From Erythrobacteraceae bacterium (lineage in GTDB: Bacteria > Pseudomonadota > Alphaproteobacteria > Sphingomonadales > Sphingomonadaceae): a stretch of DNA of 64,000 nucleotides. The number at the start of each line of letters is the position of its first letter. Within the stretch, counting starts at the first letter, position 1. The position numbers and the translations under genes are program-made. The stretch lies in assembly GCA_024642525.1 (NCBI GenBank), contig JAHEAX010000002.1:181309-245308 (forward strand), given 5' to 3'. Shown one piece after another: positions 53,344-62,987 of the stretch. Under the pieces are notes generated by a model. That model ran no database searches, was not told where the DNA came from, and worked only from the letters and a program-made list of their open reading frames with translations.

Positions 53344-54408
53344 ATGACGGCATTCTGGACCGAAGCGGATTTTGACGATCACGAGCTGGTTCAGCTGGTG
53401 CGCGACCGGAAATCAGGTCTGACCGCCATTATCGCCCTGCATTCCACCCACCTCGGCCCCGGTGCCGGTGGCACCCGATTCTGGCATTATCCCGATGGCA
53501 AGGACGCGCTGCGCGATGCGCTGCGCCTGTCGCGCGGGATGAGCTACAAGAACGCAATGGCTGGCCTGCCCATGGGTGGCGGCAAGGCCGTTATCCTTGC
53601 GCCGAAGGACGGCACGAAGACGCCGGAAATGCTCGCTGCATTTGGTGATGCAGTCGACGCGCTGAACGGCCGCTATGTCACCGCAGAAGACGTCGGCATC
53701 AGCGAAGCAGACATGGTGGCAGTGGCCAAGCGGACCAAATATGTGTCCGGCCTGCCTGTCGAAGGTGAAGATGCTGCCGGGGGCGATCCCGGCCCGTTCA
53801 CTGCCATGGGCATATATCTGGGCATCAAGGCCGCTGTTCAGCACAAGCTGGGCAAGGATTCGGTCAAGGGTGTCCATGTTGCCATTCAGGGCACCGGCAG
53901 TGTTGGCGGCGGGGTCGCCCGCCTGTTGGCGCGTGACGGCGCGAAACTGACCTTGTCTGATATCAATGACGAACGCGCTGCTGCACTCGCAGCTGATCTT
54001 GGCGCTGAAACTGCCGCTGCTGATGCCATCATGGGCGTTTCCTGCGATGTGTTCAGCCCCAATGCGCTGGGCGCAATTCTCGATGACGAGGGAATCGCCC
54101 GGCTTGATACCCCGATTGTCGCAGGCGGCGCGAACAACCAGCTGGCCCGGCAGGGCCATGGCAAGATGCTGGCAGAGCGCGGCATTCTTTACGCGCCGGA
54201 CTATGTGATCAACGCAGGCGGCATCATCAGCGTAACGCTGGAATATCTGTGCCGCCAGCATGGCGAACCTTGCGATATCAACGAAGTACGCAAACGCCTG
54301 GCCCAGATCCCTGGCAGGCTGGAGGAAATCTGGCAGAAGTCCGATGATACGGGCGTTTCACCAGATGTCGTGTCCGACCGGATGGCACAGCACCTCATCG
54401 GGCGCTGA
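53344..54408 (+). CDS. Glu/Leu/Phe/Val dehydrogenase (leucine dehydrogenase-like)
   Basis: A 354-residue NAD-dependent amino acid dehydrogenase. Motifs: LGPGAGGTRFW, the catalytic Lys in GLPMGGGKAVI, TAEDVGISEADM, and the nucleotide fold VAIQGTGSVGGGVARLLA. The length and GGTR/GGGK spacing match leucine dehydrogenase rather than glutamate dehydrogenase. It reversibly deaminates branched-chain amino acids to keto acids, giving precursors for branched acyl chains. It follows tRNA-His and lies 76 bases before ccmC. Confidence 0.9.
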   Translation: MTAFWTEADFDDHELVQLVRDRKSGLTAIIALHSTHLGPGAGGTRFWHYPDGKDALRDALRLSRGMSYKNAMAGLPMGGGKAVILAPKDGTKTPEMLAAFGDAVDALNGRYVTAEDVGISEADMVAVAKRTKYVSGLPVEGEDAAGGDPGPFTAMGIYLGIKAAVQHKLGKDSVKGVHVAIQGTGSVGGGVARLLARDGAKLTLSDINDERAAALAADLGAETAAADAIMGVSCDVFSPNALGAILDDEGIARLDTPIVAGGANNQLARQGHGKMLAERGILYAPDYVINAGGIISVTLEYLCRQHGEPCDINEVRKRLAQIPGRLEEIWQKSDDTGVSPDVVSDRMAQHLIGR

Positions 54409-54484
54409 TACCCGTCTATTTCGCTTTCTGGCCCTTGCGAGTGCTGGTTGGTCCTGCCAAAGCTGCGCGCGGATGGATTAACTC

Positions 54485-55201
54485 ATGCATGGCTTCGCGA
54501 ACCCCAAGCGCTTTTTGAACATTGCGCGCTGGCTTACACCGCTGCTGCTTGTCAGCGGCTTGCTCATCGCGGGCGGCGCATTGGCTTGGGGCTATTTCAT
54601 GGTTCCACCAGACCGGCTGATGGGCGATACAGTGCGTATCCTGTTCCTCCATGTGCCTTCAGCGTGGCTTGGCATGGGCGGGTGGAGCGCGATTGCCATT
54701 TCCAGCCTCGTATTCCTCGTGTGGCGTCACCCGCTGGCCAGTCTCGCTGCGCGCGGCGCAGCAGTGCCCGGCCTGGTTTTTACCGCGATTTGCCTTGTCA
54801 CCGGATCGATCTGGGGCAGGCCGACATGGGGCACATGGTGGGTTTGGGATGGCCGGTTGACTTCCATGCTGGTGCTGCTGTTCCTTTATATCGCCTACAT
54901 CGCCTTGGCCCAGGCAGTCAGTCGTGAGGGCGGGTCGAGCCGTATTCCGGCAATTTTCGGCTTGGTCGGGGCGATCAACATTCCAATCATCAACCGGTCG
55001 GTTGTCTGGTGGAATTCGCTGCATCAGCCGCCCAGTATCACCATGGGCAAAAGCGCGATCGACATCGAATTTCTTGTTCCGTTGCTGGTCGCCGTACTGG
55101 GTTTCTCGCTGCTGTTCGGCGGGGTAGTGCTGGCGAGGATGCGCACGCTGCTAGCGGAAATTCAGGCAGAGGCGCGCCTGCGCCGCAAGGCATTGGGATA
55201 G
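54485..55201 (+). CDS. ccmC: haem exporter/chaperone CcmC
   Basis: A 238-residue inner-membrane protein with six helices. The tryptophan-rich periplasmic motif WGRPTWGTWWVWDGRL is present, with conserved flanking His residues that hold haem (VPSAWL region and LHQPPSI). It loads haem onto CcmE in system I cytochrome c maturation. It opens a seven-gene run with overlapping starts and stops (ccmC-D-E-F-G-H-I). ccmA and ccmB are not in this window. Confidence 0.95.
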   Translation: MHGFANPKRFLNIARWLTPLLLVSGLLIAGGALAWGYFMVPPDRLMGDTVRILFLHVPSAWLGMGGWSAIAISSLVFLVWRHPLASLAARGAAVPGLVFTAICLVTGSIWGRPTWGTWWVWDGRLTSMLVLLFLYIAYIALAQAVSREGGSSRIPAIFGLVGAINIPIINRSVVWWNSLHQPPSITMGKSAIDIEFLVPLLVAVLGFSLLFGGVVLARMRTLLAEIQAEARLRRKALG

Positions 55202-55206
55202 CAAGA

Positions 55207-55347
55207 ATGCGCGAAGGCCTCGACCAGATGGAGTTTGTGATTGCCGCTTACGCATTTGGCGTGATCGGCACTCTGGCCCTGGTTGCATGGTGCTGGGTCG
55301 CCATGCGCCGGGCAGAGGCACGACGCGATGAGACGAGGCGGAAATGA
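55207..55347 (+). CDS. ccmD: haem exporter protein CcmD
   Basis: A 46-residue peptide with a single helix (MEFVIAAYAFGVIGTLALVA at about 8-27) and a basic tail (RRAEARRDETRRK). Small size, one helix and position between ccmC and ccmE are diagnostic. It helps release holo-CcmE from CcmC. Overlaps ccmE by 4 bases. Confidence 0.9.
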   Translation: MREGLDQMEFVIAAYAFGVIGTLALVAWCWVAMRRAEARRDETRRK

Positions 55348-55811
55348 TGGGCGGGCTCAAAGCAAAGCATCAGCGGCTGGTGCTGGTGGTGATCGCGCTG
55401 GTGGCACTGATCGGTGCCGGACTGCTTGCTGCGTCGGCATTGCGGAATCAGGCCAGCTATTTCTACGTCCCCACCCAGATGGCCGAAGACCCGCCAGCGC
55501 CCGGCCAGGCGGTGCGCCTTGGCGGAATGGTGCAGGAAGGCTCGCTCAAGACCATGTCAGACGGCATAACCATCACCTTCCTCGTCGGGGATGGTGATGT
55601 CACGGTGCCGGTGCGGTTTGCAGGAATTCTCCCTGATCTGTTCGTCGAAGGTTCTGGCGTGGTCGCTGAAGGAAAGCTTGATGCCAGCGGGACATTTGTG
55701 GCCGACAATCTGCTTGCCAAGCATGATGAAAACTATGTCCCGCGTGAATTGCAGGACATGACAGAGCACCAGAAAAACCAGGTCGTTGCAGAAACGGAAG
55801 CAGGCGCGTGA
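55344..55811 (+). CDS. ccmE: cytochrome c-type biogenesis haem chaperone CcmE
   Basis: A 155-residue membrane-anchored periplasmic haem carrier: one N-terminal helix (about 10-30) and an OB-fold domain. The haem-binding His is in LLAKHDENYVPRE (about residue 127), followed by the conserved Tyr. It carries haem from CcmC to CcmF. An ATG-ATG start overlaps the ccmD stop. Confidence 0.95.
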   Translation: MMGGLKAKHQRLVLVVIALVALIGAGLLAASALRNQASYFYVPTQMAEDPPAPGQAVRLGGMVQEGSLKTMSDGITITFLVGDGDVTVPVRFAGILPDLFVEGSGVVAEGKLDASGTFVADNLLAKHDENYVPRELQDMTEHQKNQVVAETEAGA

Positions 55812-57751
55812 TCGCTGAACTTGGTCTTGCGGCCTTGTGGCTGGCCGCTGCGCTGGCCGCATTGCAGCTGGTGGCTGGCGCCTTTGCCCAGCGTGACGGC
55901 GCCGCGGAACTTGCCGCGCTGGCACGCCCTGCAGCAATTATCCAGGGGCTGCTTGCTGCCTTTTCCTTCCTGATGCTGCTGATTCTGTTCGCCCGGACCG
56001 ACCTGTCTGTGAAGCTGGTGGCGATGAATTCTCACTCGGCCAAGCCAATGATTTTCAAATTGTCCGGCGCATTCGGCAATCACGAAGGGTCGATGCTGCT
56101 GTGGATTACGGTGATGGCACTGGCCGGCGCGCTGATCGCGGCTGTTGAACGCCGCCTGCCTGAACGCACGATGATGGCAACGCTTGGCGCGCAGGCTTTT
56201 GTCGGGCTGGGGTTCTATGCATTCCTGCTGTTCAGTTCGAACCCGTTTGAGCGTCTGCCTGAACCTGCCTTGGAAGGTATGGGGCTTAATCCCCTGCTGC
56301 AGGATATTGGCCTCGTCTTCCATCCGCCCACGCTTTACGTTGGTTATGTGGGTCTGTCGGTGGCCTTCAGCTTTGCGGTTGGCGCATTGCTGACACGTCA
56401 GGTCACACCTGACTTTGCTCGGGCGATGCGTCCGTGGGTGCTGGGTGCATGGATATTCCTGACGCTGGGCATCACGGCGGGCAGTTATTGGGCCTATTAC
56501 GAACTTGGCTGGGGTGGCTGGTGGTTCTGGGACCCGGTCGAAAACGCATCGCTTATGCCATGGCTGGCTGCCACGGCCTTGCTCCATTCTGCCAGCGTTC
56601 TGGCCGCGCGCGATGCGTTGCGCGCATGGACCATCATGCTCGGCGTGGTGGCATTTTCGATGTCGATGGTCGGCACCTTCCTCGTGCGATCGGGCATTCT
56701 TACCAGCGTCCATGCTTTCGCGGTCGATCCTGAACGCGGCACTTTCATCCTGATCCTGCTATCGATCTATATTGGCGGCGCATTGCTGCTGTTCGGCCTG
56801 CGGGCAGGTACTGTGGCCGAAGGTGAACGTTTTTCCGTCACCAGCCGCGAAGCCGCACTGGTGTTCAACAATGTCATGTTGAGTGCGATTTTGGGCATTG
56901 TCCTGCTGGGCACGCTTTATCCGCTGGTCACCGAAGCCTTTGATGTGCGCGTTTCCGTGGGACCTCCCTATTTCAATCCGGTTGGCGCTATTTTCGTTGT
57001 GCCTATGCTGATCGTCATGGCCGTGGGGCCTCTGCTGCGTTGGCGGCAGGACAGCGTTGCGCGAATCCGCCTGCCGATGGTGATTGCGGCCACAGCGACA
57101 CTTGCGGTGCTGTTTCTTGTCATGCTCACCAGCGATATCGGCATTCTGCCACTGCTTGGTCTTTCGCTTTCCTTTGGCCTGGCAATTGCCAGCTTCATGC
57201 CGCTGCGTGGCCGCAAGTTGCGTATGTTGCCACTTGCGACCTGGGGCATGGTCATGGCGCATTTCGGCATAGCGGTATCCTTGTTCGGCATGGCCTGTGA
57301 AAGCGCATTTTCCGAAGAGACGCTGGCCGCAGTCGAAATTGGCGATAGCGCAGAAGTCGGGCCGTGGAGCGTGGCCCTATCCGAAGTGCGTCCGACTGCC
57401 GGGCCCAACTGGACTGCACTCGAAGGGCGGTTGATGGTCAGCTACGACGGCGGCAAGCCCCGCGAAATTGATCCGCAGTCGCGAAATTTCTGGGCGCCGC
57501 CTCAGGAAACCACCGAAAGTGCGTTGGTTACTCGCTGGAACGGCCAGCTTTACGCGGTGATCGGCCGCGAGGCTGGTGACGGGCGGTGGCAATTACGCCT
57601 GTGGTGGAAGCCATTTGTCACGTTGATCTGGTATGGCGGTGTGCTCATTGCGCTGGGCGGGGTTCTTGCGCTGATCGGGCGCCTGCTTAATGATCTGAAG
57701 CGTCGTTCCGTCAAATCACGCGGCGCTGCCAGGCGGGAAGCACAAGCATGA
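55808..57751 (+). CDS. ccmF: haem lyase subunit CcmF
   Basis: A 647-residue inner-membrane protein with about 14 helices. The haem-handling WWD motif is GWGGWWFWDPVENASLMPW. Conserved FKLSGAFGNHEGSMLLW and HPPTLYVGYVG are present. With CcmH it attaches haem to CXXCH sites of apocytochromes c. It starts with GTG overlapping ccmE by 4 bases and overlaps ccmG by 4 bases. Confidence 0.95.
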   Translation: MIAELGLAALWLAAALAALQLVAGAFAQRDGAAELAALARPAAIIQGLLAAFSFLMLLILFARTDLSVKLVAMNSHSAKPMIFKLSGAFGNHEGSMLLWITVMALAGALIAAVERRLPERTMMATLGAQAFVGLGFYAFLLFSSNPFERLPEPALEGMGLNPLLQDIGLVFHPPTLYVGYVGLSVAFSFAVGALLTRQVTPDFARAMRPWVLGAWIFLTLGITAGSYWAYYELGWGGWWFWDPVENASLMPWLAATALLHSASVLAARDALRAWTIMLGVVAFSMSMVGTFLVRSGILTSVHAFAVDPERGTFILILLSIYIGGALLLFGLRAGTVAEGERFSVTSREAALVFNNVMLSAILGIVLLGTLYPLVTEAFDVRVSVGPPYFNPVGAIFVVPMLIVMAVGPLLRWRQDSVARIRLPMVIAATATLAVLFLVMLTSDIGILPLLGLSLSFGLAIASFMPLRGRKLRMLPLATWGMVMAHFGIAVSLFGMACESAFSEETLAAVEIGDSAEVGPWSVALSEVRPTAGPNWTALEGRLMVSYDGGKPREIDPQSRNFWAPPQETTESALVTRWNGQLYAVIGREAGDGRWQLRLWWKPFVTLIWYGGVLIALGGVLALIGRLLNDLKRRSVKSRGAARREAQA

Positions 57752-58278
57752 AGCGCTGGACCCTGTGGGTGCCACTGGCCCTGTTCGTCAGCTTTTGCGC
57801 GCTGGCTGCCTACCAGTTGACGCGGCCAAAGACCGAATTTGTGGCCAGCACCATGATCGGCAAGCCGCTTCCGGAATTTGCGCTGCGGGCTGCAGTGGCG
57901 GACCGGCCCGCGCTATCCTCCGCAGATTTTCGCGATGGCAAGCCTCGGCTGTTCAACATTTTTGCCAGCTGGTGCATTCCCTGCGCTGCCGAGGCACCGC
58001 AGCTGGAAGCGTTGCGAAGGCGCGGGGCAGACATCGTCTCTGTCGCAATCCGTGACCACCCTGAAGATGTTGCCTATTTTCTGGCCCGCTACGGCAATCC
58101 CTACAGCAAGATTGGCGCTGATGACCTTTCAGAAGTGCAACTTGGCATTGGTTCGTCAGGCGTGCCGGAAACCTTTGTCATCGATGGCAAGGGCGTGATC
58201 AGATATCAGCATATTGGCGATATTCGTGCCAGCGACGTGCCTGTTCTGCTCGAAAAGCTGGAAGAGGCGCGGCGATGA
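57748..58278 (+). CDS. ccmG: thiol:disulfide interchange protein CcmG/DsbE
   Basis: A 176-residue membrane-anchored thioredoxin-like protein facing the periplasm. An N-terminal helix (about 5-25) precedes the fold, with active site FASWCIPCAAE (Cys near residues 76 and 79) and the cis-proline region GSSGVPETFVIDGKG. It keeps apocytochrome c cysteines reduced for haem attachment. ATGA overlaps on both sides. Confidence 0.94.
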   Translation: MKRWTLWVPLALFVSFCALAAYQLTRPKTEFVASTMIGKPLPEFALRAAVADRPALSSADFRDGKPRLFNIFASWCIPCAAEAPQLEALRRRGADIVSVAIRDHPEDVAYFLARYGNPYSKIGADDLSEVQLGIGSSGVPETFVIDGKGVIRYQHIGDIRASDVPVLLEKLEEARR

Positions 58279-58697
58279 AATTCTGGCCATTCATTGCCGC
58301 TTTGGTGGCCATTTATCTTGCTGCTGCGCCTTCGACTGTGGCAGCGCAGGATTCGCTGCCGCCTGCGCCCTATGCTTATAACCAGCTGGACGATCCGCAG
58401 CAGGAAGCCGCAGCGCAGGCGTTGATGGAAACGTTGCGCTGTCTGAAATGCCAAAGCCAGTCCATTGCCGATAGCGATGCACCGATGGCAGGCGATATGC
58501 GGCATCAGGTGCGAACACGCATTGCAATGGGCGAAGATCCTGAAGATATCCGCGCATGGCTGATCGAGCGATATGGCGATTACGTCAGCTATGCGCCGAC
58601 TGTCAGCGAAACGACATGGCCGCTATTTGCCATCCCGCTGTTGCTGATACTCGTGGCCGCAATTGTACTATGGCGGCGTTTCAGGAGGCGCGCATGA
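58275..58697 (+). CDS. ccmH: cytochrome c-type biogenesis protein CcmH
   Basis: A 140-residue protein with a signal sequence, a short periplasmic three-helix domain with the redox motif LRCLKCQSQSIADSDA (CxxC near residue 56), and a C-terminal helix (about 115-135). It belongs to the haem lyase complex with CcmF. It equals the N-terminal part of E. coli CcmH; the TPR part is the separate gene that follows (overlap 4 bases). Confidence 0.94.
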   Translation: MKFWPFIAALVAIYLAAAPSTVAAQDSLPPAPYAYNQLDDPQQEAAAQALMETLRCLKCQSQSIADSDAPMAGDMRHQVRTRIAMGEDPEDIRAWLIERYGDYVSYAPTVSETTWPLFAIPLLLILVAAIVLWRRFRRRA

Positions 58698-59326
58698 TCT
58701 GGCTTCCACTTATTGCGCTGGCTGCCGCTGCTTTTGCTGTCGCGGTTGTGCTGGTGAAATTGCCCCGATCGGCATGGGCCTTGTTTGCTGCGGCTCTGCT
58801 GTTTGGGCTTGCTGGCTATGCCTTGCAGGGATCGCCCGGCTTGGCAGGCGCGCCCAAGATGGCGGCTGTCGATAATGCCGAGTCGAATTTTGCCCTGGTG
58901 GATGCGCGCCGGCAGATGTTTGACCCTGACATGGTGCCAAGTCGCTATGTGACTGTGGCAGACGGCTTTGCCCGCCGCGGCAAGTTCGAGGATGCAGCGG
59001 GCCTTTTGAGCGGCGCAGTTTCCGAAAACCCCAATGATGGAGAAGCGTGGTTGGCGCTAGGAAATGCATTGGTGGAACACGCCAATGGCACGCTGACGCC
59101 CGCATCGCTCTATGCCTATGGCCAGGCAGAAAAGGTGCTGCCGGGCCACCCGGGCGCGCCATATTTCCTTGGTGTTGCGCTTATTCGTTCGGGCCGGGCC
59201 GGAGATGCGCGGGCATTATGGGCAGAAACGCTGGCAAATGCCCCTGCCGATGCGCCCTGGCGCCCGCAGCTTGAAGAACGGCTTGCGCGGCTTGATGAAC
59301 TGATCAGCCAGATCGGCGCGCAGTAA
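58694..59326 (+). CDS. ccmI: CcmI-like TPR protein of cytochrome c biogenesis
   Basis: A 210-residue protein with two N-terminal hydrophobic helices (about 1-45) and a periplasmic TPR region (for example GEAWLALGNALVEHANG and YFLGVALIRSGRAGDARALW). In other alphaproteobacteria CcmI binds the C-terminus of apocytochrome c and delivers it to the haem lyase. It is the last gene of the operon. Confidence 0.88.
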   Translation: MIWLPLIALAAAAFAVAVVLVKLPRSAWALFAAALLFGLAGYALQGSPGLAGAPKMAAVDNAESNFALVDARRQMFDPDMVPSRYVTVADGFARRGKFEDAAGLLSGAVSENPNDGEAWLALGNALVEHANGTLTPASLYAYGQAEKVLPGHPGAPYFLGVALIRSGRAGDARALWAETLANAPADAPWRPQLEERLARLDELISQIGAQ

Positions 59327-59438
59327 GGCGGGATAGCTGCAAGTTGTTGCGGGCCGGTAATCTTGCTGCTAATCGCCGCCGCCTTTGGTTGTGCCGTATG
59401 AAAGGCTGCCTAGCGATGGTATCGAAACGACGCCCCTC

Positions 59439-61364
59439 ATGAGCGACACAGTCCTCCACACAATCAGACCTCCGGCGGGCGCAACGGGCGGCCATCACGC
59501 GTCGACCACAAAATTGGCGGTCGGCGCGATCGGCATCGTTTTCGGCGATATCGGCACCAGCCCGCTCTATGCTTTTCGCGAAACATTCGTCGGGCCGCAT
59601 CCGCTTGCGCTGGATACGCTTCACGTCTTTGGCGTGGTCAGCCTCATTTTCTGGTCGATGACGCTCGTCGTTTCGCTCCAATATGTCTCCATCCTCATGC
59701 GCGCAGATAACAAGGGGCAGGGTGGTAGCCTAGCTCTGGTGGCGCTGATTTCCAGCAAGATAGGCAAGTCCAAATATGGCTGGATAACCGTGTTGCTGGG
59801 CGTTTTTGCGACATCGCTATTCTATGGCGACAGTATGATTACGCCCGCAATTTCAGTTCTTTCTGCGGTTGAGGGCCTTACCGTAGTCGAAGCCAGCCTG
59901 TCGAAATTCGTTATCCCGATTGCGCTGGTTCTGCTTGTTGCCCTGTTTATGTTGCAGAAGCGCGGCACAGCCAAGGTGGGCGCGCTGTTTGCGCCTGTGA
60001 TGATCGTTTATTTCACCGTGATTGCCTTTCTCGGGCTGATGCAGATCGTCCAGAACCCGCAGATCCTGTATGCTCTCAATCCCTGGTACGCCGTCCAGTT
60101 CTTCATGACTGATGGCACGCTGGCGTTCCTTGCACTGGGTTCTGTCGTGCTGGCAGTCACAGGTTCGGAAGCACTTTATTCGGACATGGGCCATTTCGGC
60201 AAAGGGCCGCTGCGCTTGTCATGGTTCGGCTTTGTGATGCCGTGCCTGCTACTCAACTATTTCGGGCAAGGCGCGATGATTGTCGGGCTGGACGATGCTG
60301 CCGCTGCGCAGGCCATCGAAAGCCCGTTCTACTTCCTTGCCCCTGAAATGTGGCGTTTGCCGCTGGTTATTCTGGCAACATTCGCGACCTTCATCGCCAG
60401 CCAGGCGGTGATTTCAGGCGCGTTTTCGATCACCCACCAGGCAATGCAGCTGGGCTTCATCCCCCGCCTTTCCATTCGTCACACTAGCGTGACCGAAGCA
60501 GGCCAGATCTACATCCCCAGCATTAACTGGGCGCTGATGGTTGCAGTGATCGTTCTGGTCCTGACTTTCCAGAACAGCTCCAGTCTTGCTTCTGCCTACG
60601 GAATTGCCGTTACCGGCGCCGTCACAATCGACACTTTGCTGATGGCCGTGCTGCTGATGGCTGTTTGGAAGTGGAAATGGTGGTATGCAACGCCGGTCGT
60701 GCTTGTATTCCTGATCGTGGACGGTGCGTTCTTCGCCGCAAACCTCACCAAGGTTGCCGATGGCGGCTGGTTCCCGCTTCTGATCGGCGCAGTTGCCTTT
60801 ACTTTGCTCACCACTTGGGCACGTGGACGCAAACTGATGCGTGAACGGATGACTGAAGTCGCCCTGCCCATCGAGATATTTGCAAAGTCGGCCAACAACA
60901 GCGCCGTGCGGGTTTCGGGAACGGCCATTTTCATGGCATCAAGCACGGGCGGCGTTCCGTCGGCGCTGCTGCATAATATCAAGCACAACAAGGTGCTCCA
61001 CGAACGGGTGGTGGTCCTGACAGTCCAGATCGCCGAAATCCCTTATGTCGATCCGGAATGTCGCTTCGAAATCCACTCGCTGGGTGACGGGTTCTTCCGC
61101 GCGGTAATTCATTACGGTTTCATGGAAGAAACGGACGTGCCGGCAGCGCTCAAGCAGATGGATACTTGTGGCGGCAAGTTCGACATGATGCAGACCAGCT
61201 TTTTCCTGTCACGCCAGACTTTGCTGCCGTCCGAAAAGCCGGGCATGCCCATCTGGCGCGAGAAGATCTTTGCCTGGATGTTACGCAACGCGGCCACCGC
61301 GATGGAATTCTTCCGTCTGCCCACCAACCGCGTGGTTGAACTGGGCAGCCAGGTTAAAATCTGA
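59439..61364 (+). CDS. kup: potassium uptake protein Kup (KUP/HAK/KT family)
   Basis: A 641-residue inner-membrane potassium:proton symporter with about 12 helices and a long cytoplasmic C-terminus. Motifs: [18 protein letters not shown] near residue 32, [19 protein letters not shown], and [21 protein letters not shown] at 59439 gives the family N-terminus; an upstream in-frame start would add 18 unrelated residues. It is monocistronic and convergent with the yciB gene, with a 9-bp hairpin (61384-61404) at the join. Confidence 0.94.
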   Translation: MSDTVLHTIRPPAGATGGHHASTTKLAVGAIGIVFGDIGTSPLYAFRETFVGPHPLALDTLHVFGVVSLIFWSMTLVVSLQYVSILMRADNKGQGGSLALVALISSKIGKSKYGWITVLLGVFATSLFYGDSMITPAISVLSAVEGLTVVEASLSKFVIPIALVLLVALFMLQKRGTAKVGALFAPVMIVYFTVIAFLGLMQIVQNPQILYALNPWYAVQFFMTDGTLAFLALGSVVLAVTGSEALYSDMGHFGKGPLRLSWFGFVMPCLLLNYFGQGAMIVGLDDAAAAQAIESPFYFLAPEMWRLPLVILATFATFIASQAVISGAFSITHQAMQLGFIPRLSIRHTSVTEAGQIYIPSINWALMVAVIVLVLTFQNSSSLASAYGIAVTGAVTIDTLLMAVLLMAVWKWKWWYATPVVLVFLIVDGAFFAANLTKVADGGWFPLLIGAVAFTLLTTWARGRKLMRERMTEVALPIEIFAKSANNSAVRVSGTAIFMASSTGGVPSALLHNIKHNKVLHERVVVLTVQIAEIPYVDPECRFEIHSLGDGFFRAVIHYGFMEETDVPAALKQMDTCGGKFDMMQTSFFLSRQTLLPSEKPGMPIWREKIFAWMLRNAATAMEFFRLPTNRVVELGSQVKI

Positions 61365-61392
61365 CGATTGTGGTCGCTTCCAGCCCGCTGCC

Positions 61393-62067
61393 TCAGGCAG
61401 TGGGCGGTGGCGTTGTTTCTTCTTCCTTCAAGCCTTCAATTCCCAGCCCGTGCTTCAACAGCATCGGGATCTGGGAGAAGGTGAACAGGAAGGTCAGCGG
61501 CATGAAGACCCAGATCTTGGCCCATAGCCATGTGTCGAAATTGCCATTTTCCAGATTATAGAAATACCGCAGGCCTTCATTCAGCGCCGCAAGCATGAGG
61601 AAGAAAATTCCCCAGTTGCGCGAAAGCTTCAGCCAGCCTGCATCGTCCAGTCCTTCAAAGGCGGCTTCCAGCAGGATCTTGAGCAAAGCCTTGCGCCGCG
61701 TCCAGCCCACTATCAGCGCGATACCGAAGCCGACATATATTACGGTCGGCTTGATCTGGATGAGATCAGGATCGCGGAAATAGATGGTGAGGCTGCCGAA
61801 GCCCACGATAAGGGCGGTGGAAAGCCACAGCATCGGGGAAACCTTGCCGAAGCGCCATTTGGAAAAGGCCAAAGCGGCGATGGCAGCAACCATGAAGGTA
61901 AGCGTGCCGCGGATAATCGCACCGATTTCAGCGGCGATTTCCGGCTCTGCGGGAGAGTAGTATTTGTAAACGGCGAGGAACGCGACCAGCGGCCCGTAAT
62001 CCACGATCACGTTAAGCCAGCCAGAAGCCTGCTTCTTTGCGGCAGGAGCGTTTTCGTCAGCCATCAT
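61393..62067 (-). CDS. yciB: inner membrane-spanning protein YciB (septation protein A/IspZ)
   Basis: A 224-residue membrane protein with about five helices. Family pattern: VDYGPLVAFLAVYKYY near the N-terminus, TLFLRDP-like TIYFRDPDLIQIKPTVIY, and NWGIFFLMLAALNEGLRYFY. It is needed for septation in Shigella and affects envelope synthesis in E. coli. The start overlaps the ftsY stop by 4 bases. It has about 45 residues more than E. coli YciB. Confidence 0.9.
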   Translation of the reverse strand: MMADENAPAAKKQASGWLNVIVDYGPLVAFLAVYKYYSPAEPEIAAEIGAIIRGTLTFMVAAIAALAFSKWRFGKVSPMLWLSTALIVGFGSLTIYFRDPDLIQIKPTVIYVGFGIALIVGWTRRKALLKILLEAAFEGLDDAGWLKLSRNWGIFFLMLAALNEGLRYFYNLENGNFDTWLWAKIWVFMPLTFLFTFSQIPMLLKHGLGIEGLKEEETTPPPTA

Positions 62068-62987
62068 GCAACCCCGGCAATAACACGCGCCACCAGATCA
62101 GGATCGAACGGGCGCAAATCATCAATTTTCTCACCCACGCCGATTGCGTGAATGGGCAGTCCAAACTGTTCAGCCGCCGCAACCAGCACACCGCCGCGCG
62201 CGGTGCCGTCCAGCTTCGTCATAATCAGGCCGGTCACCCCAGCAACTTCCTTGAAAATCTCGATCTGTGACAGCGCGTTCTGCCCGTTGGTAGCATCCAG
62301 CACCAGCACGACATCATGCGGCGCTTCGGGGTTGAGACGGCCCAGCACACGGCGGATCTTCTCAAGCTCGTCCATCAGTTCGCGCTTGTTCTGCAACCGG
62401 CCGGCAGTGTCGACAATCAACGCATCGATACCCTGATCGGTTGCTGCCTTGACCCCGTCGAATACGACGCTGGCAGGGTCGCCGCCTTCCGGCCCACGCA
62501 CCAGCGGTACGTTGATACGGTCCGCCCAGGTCGCCAACTGGCCGATGGCGGCGGCGCGAAACGTATCGCCCGCTGCCAGCATGACGCTGTAATCATCTTC
62601 CTGGAACAGATGCGCGAGCTTCGCGATGGTTGTGGTCTTGCCGCTGCCATTGACGCCAATCACCAGAATGACCTGAGGGCGGGGGAAGGCGGTGATTTCA
62701 AGCGGCTTAGCCACGGGCCGCAATATGGCGGCGATTTCCTCGGCAACAGCCTCTTTCAGTTCCTGCTCGGTAATGTTGAGACCAAACCGCTTGTCCGACA
62801 GTCGGGCGCGTATTCGCGCCGCGGCGGCTGGGCCGAGATCCGATACGATCAGCGCATCTTCCACATTGTCCAGCGTGGCATCGTCCAGCTTCGCGGTGCC
62901 GACAACGCCGGAAAGATTGGTAGAAAGCCGTTCGGAAGTCTTGCGGAAACCGCCAAAGACCCGGTCGGCCCAGCTCGTATCGCTCAT
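62064..62987 (-). CDS. ftsY: signal recognition particle receptor FtsY
   Basis: A 307-residue SRP receptor GTPase of the NG type. Motifs: GVNGSGKTTTIAKLA (P-loop), DTFRAAAIGQLATWADR, DTAGRLQNKRELMDELEKI, TKLDGTARGGVL and GVGEKIDDLRPF. It lacks the long acidic A domain of E. coli FtsY, as is common in alphaproteobacteria. It receives Ffh-SRP RNA (RNA encoded at 15.5 kb) at the membrane. Overlaps mtaB by 4 bases. Confidence 0.95.
   Translation of the reverse strand: MSDTSWADRVFGGFRKTSERLSTNLSGVVGTAKLDDATLDNVEDALIVSDLGPAAAARIRARLSDKRFGLNITEQELKEAVAEEIAAILRPVAKPLEITAFPRPQVILVIGVNGSGKTTTIAKLAHLFQEDDYSVMLAAGDTFRAAAIGQLATWADRINVPLVRGPEGGDPASVVFDGVKAATDQGIDALIVDTAGRLQNKRELMDELEKIRRVLGRLNPEAPHDVVLVLDATNGQNALSQIEIFKEVAGVTGLIMTKLDGTARGGVLVAAAEQFGLPIHAIGVGEKIDDLRPFDPDLVARVIAGVA

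Noticed and set aside
61384..61404. Hairpin at the kup/yciB convergence as a bidirectional terminator
   Set aside because: A 9-bp stem exists around the yciB stop codon, but there is no T run on either side, so termination cannot be claimed.
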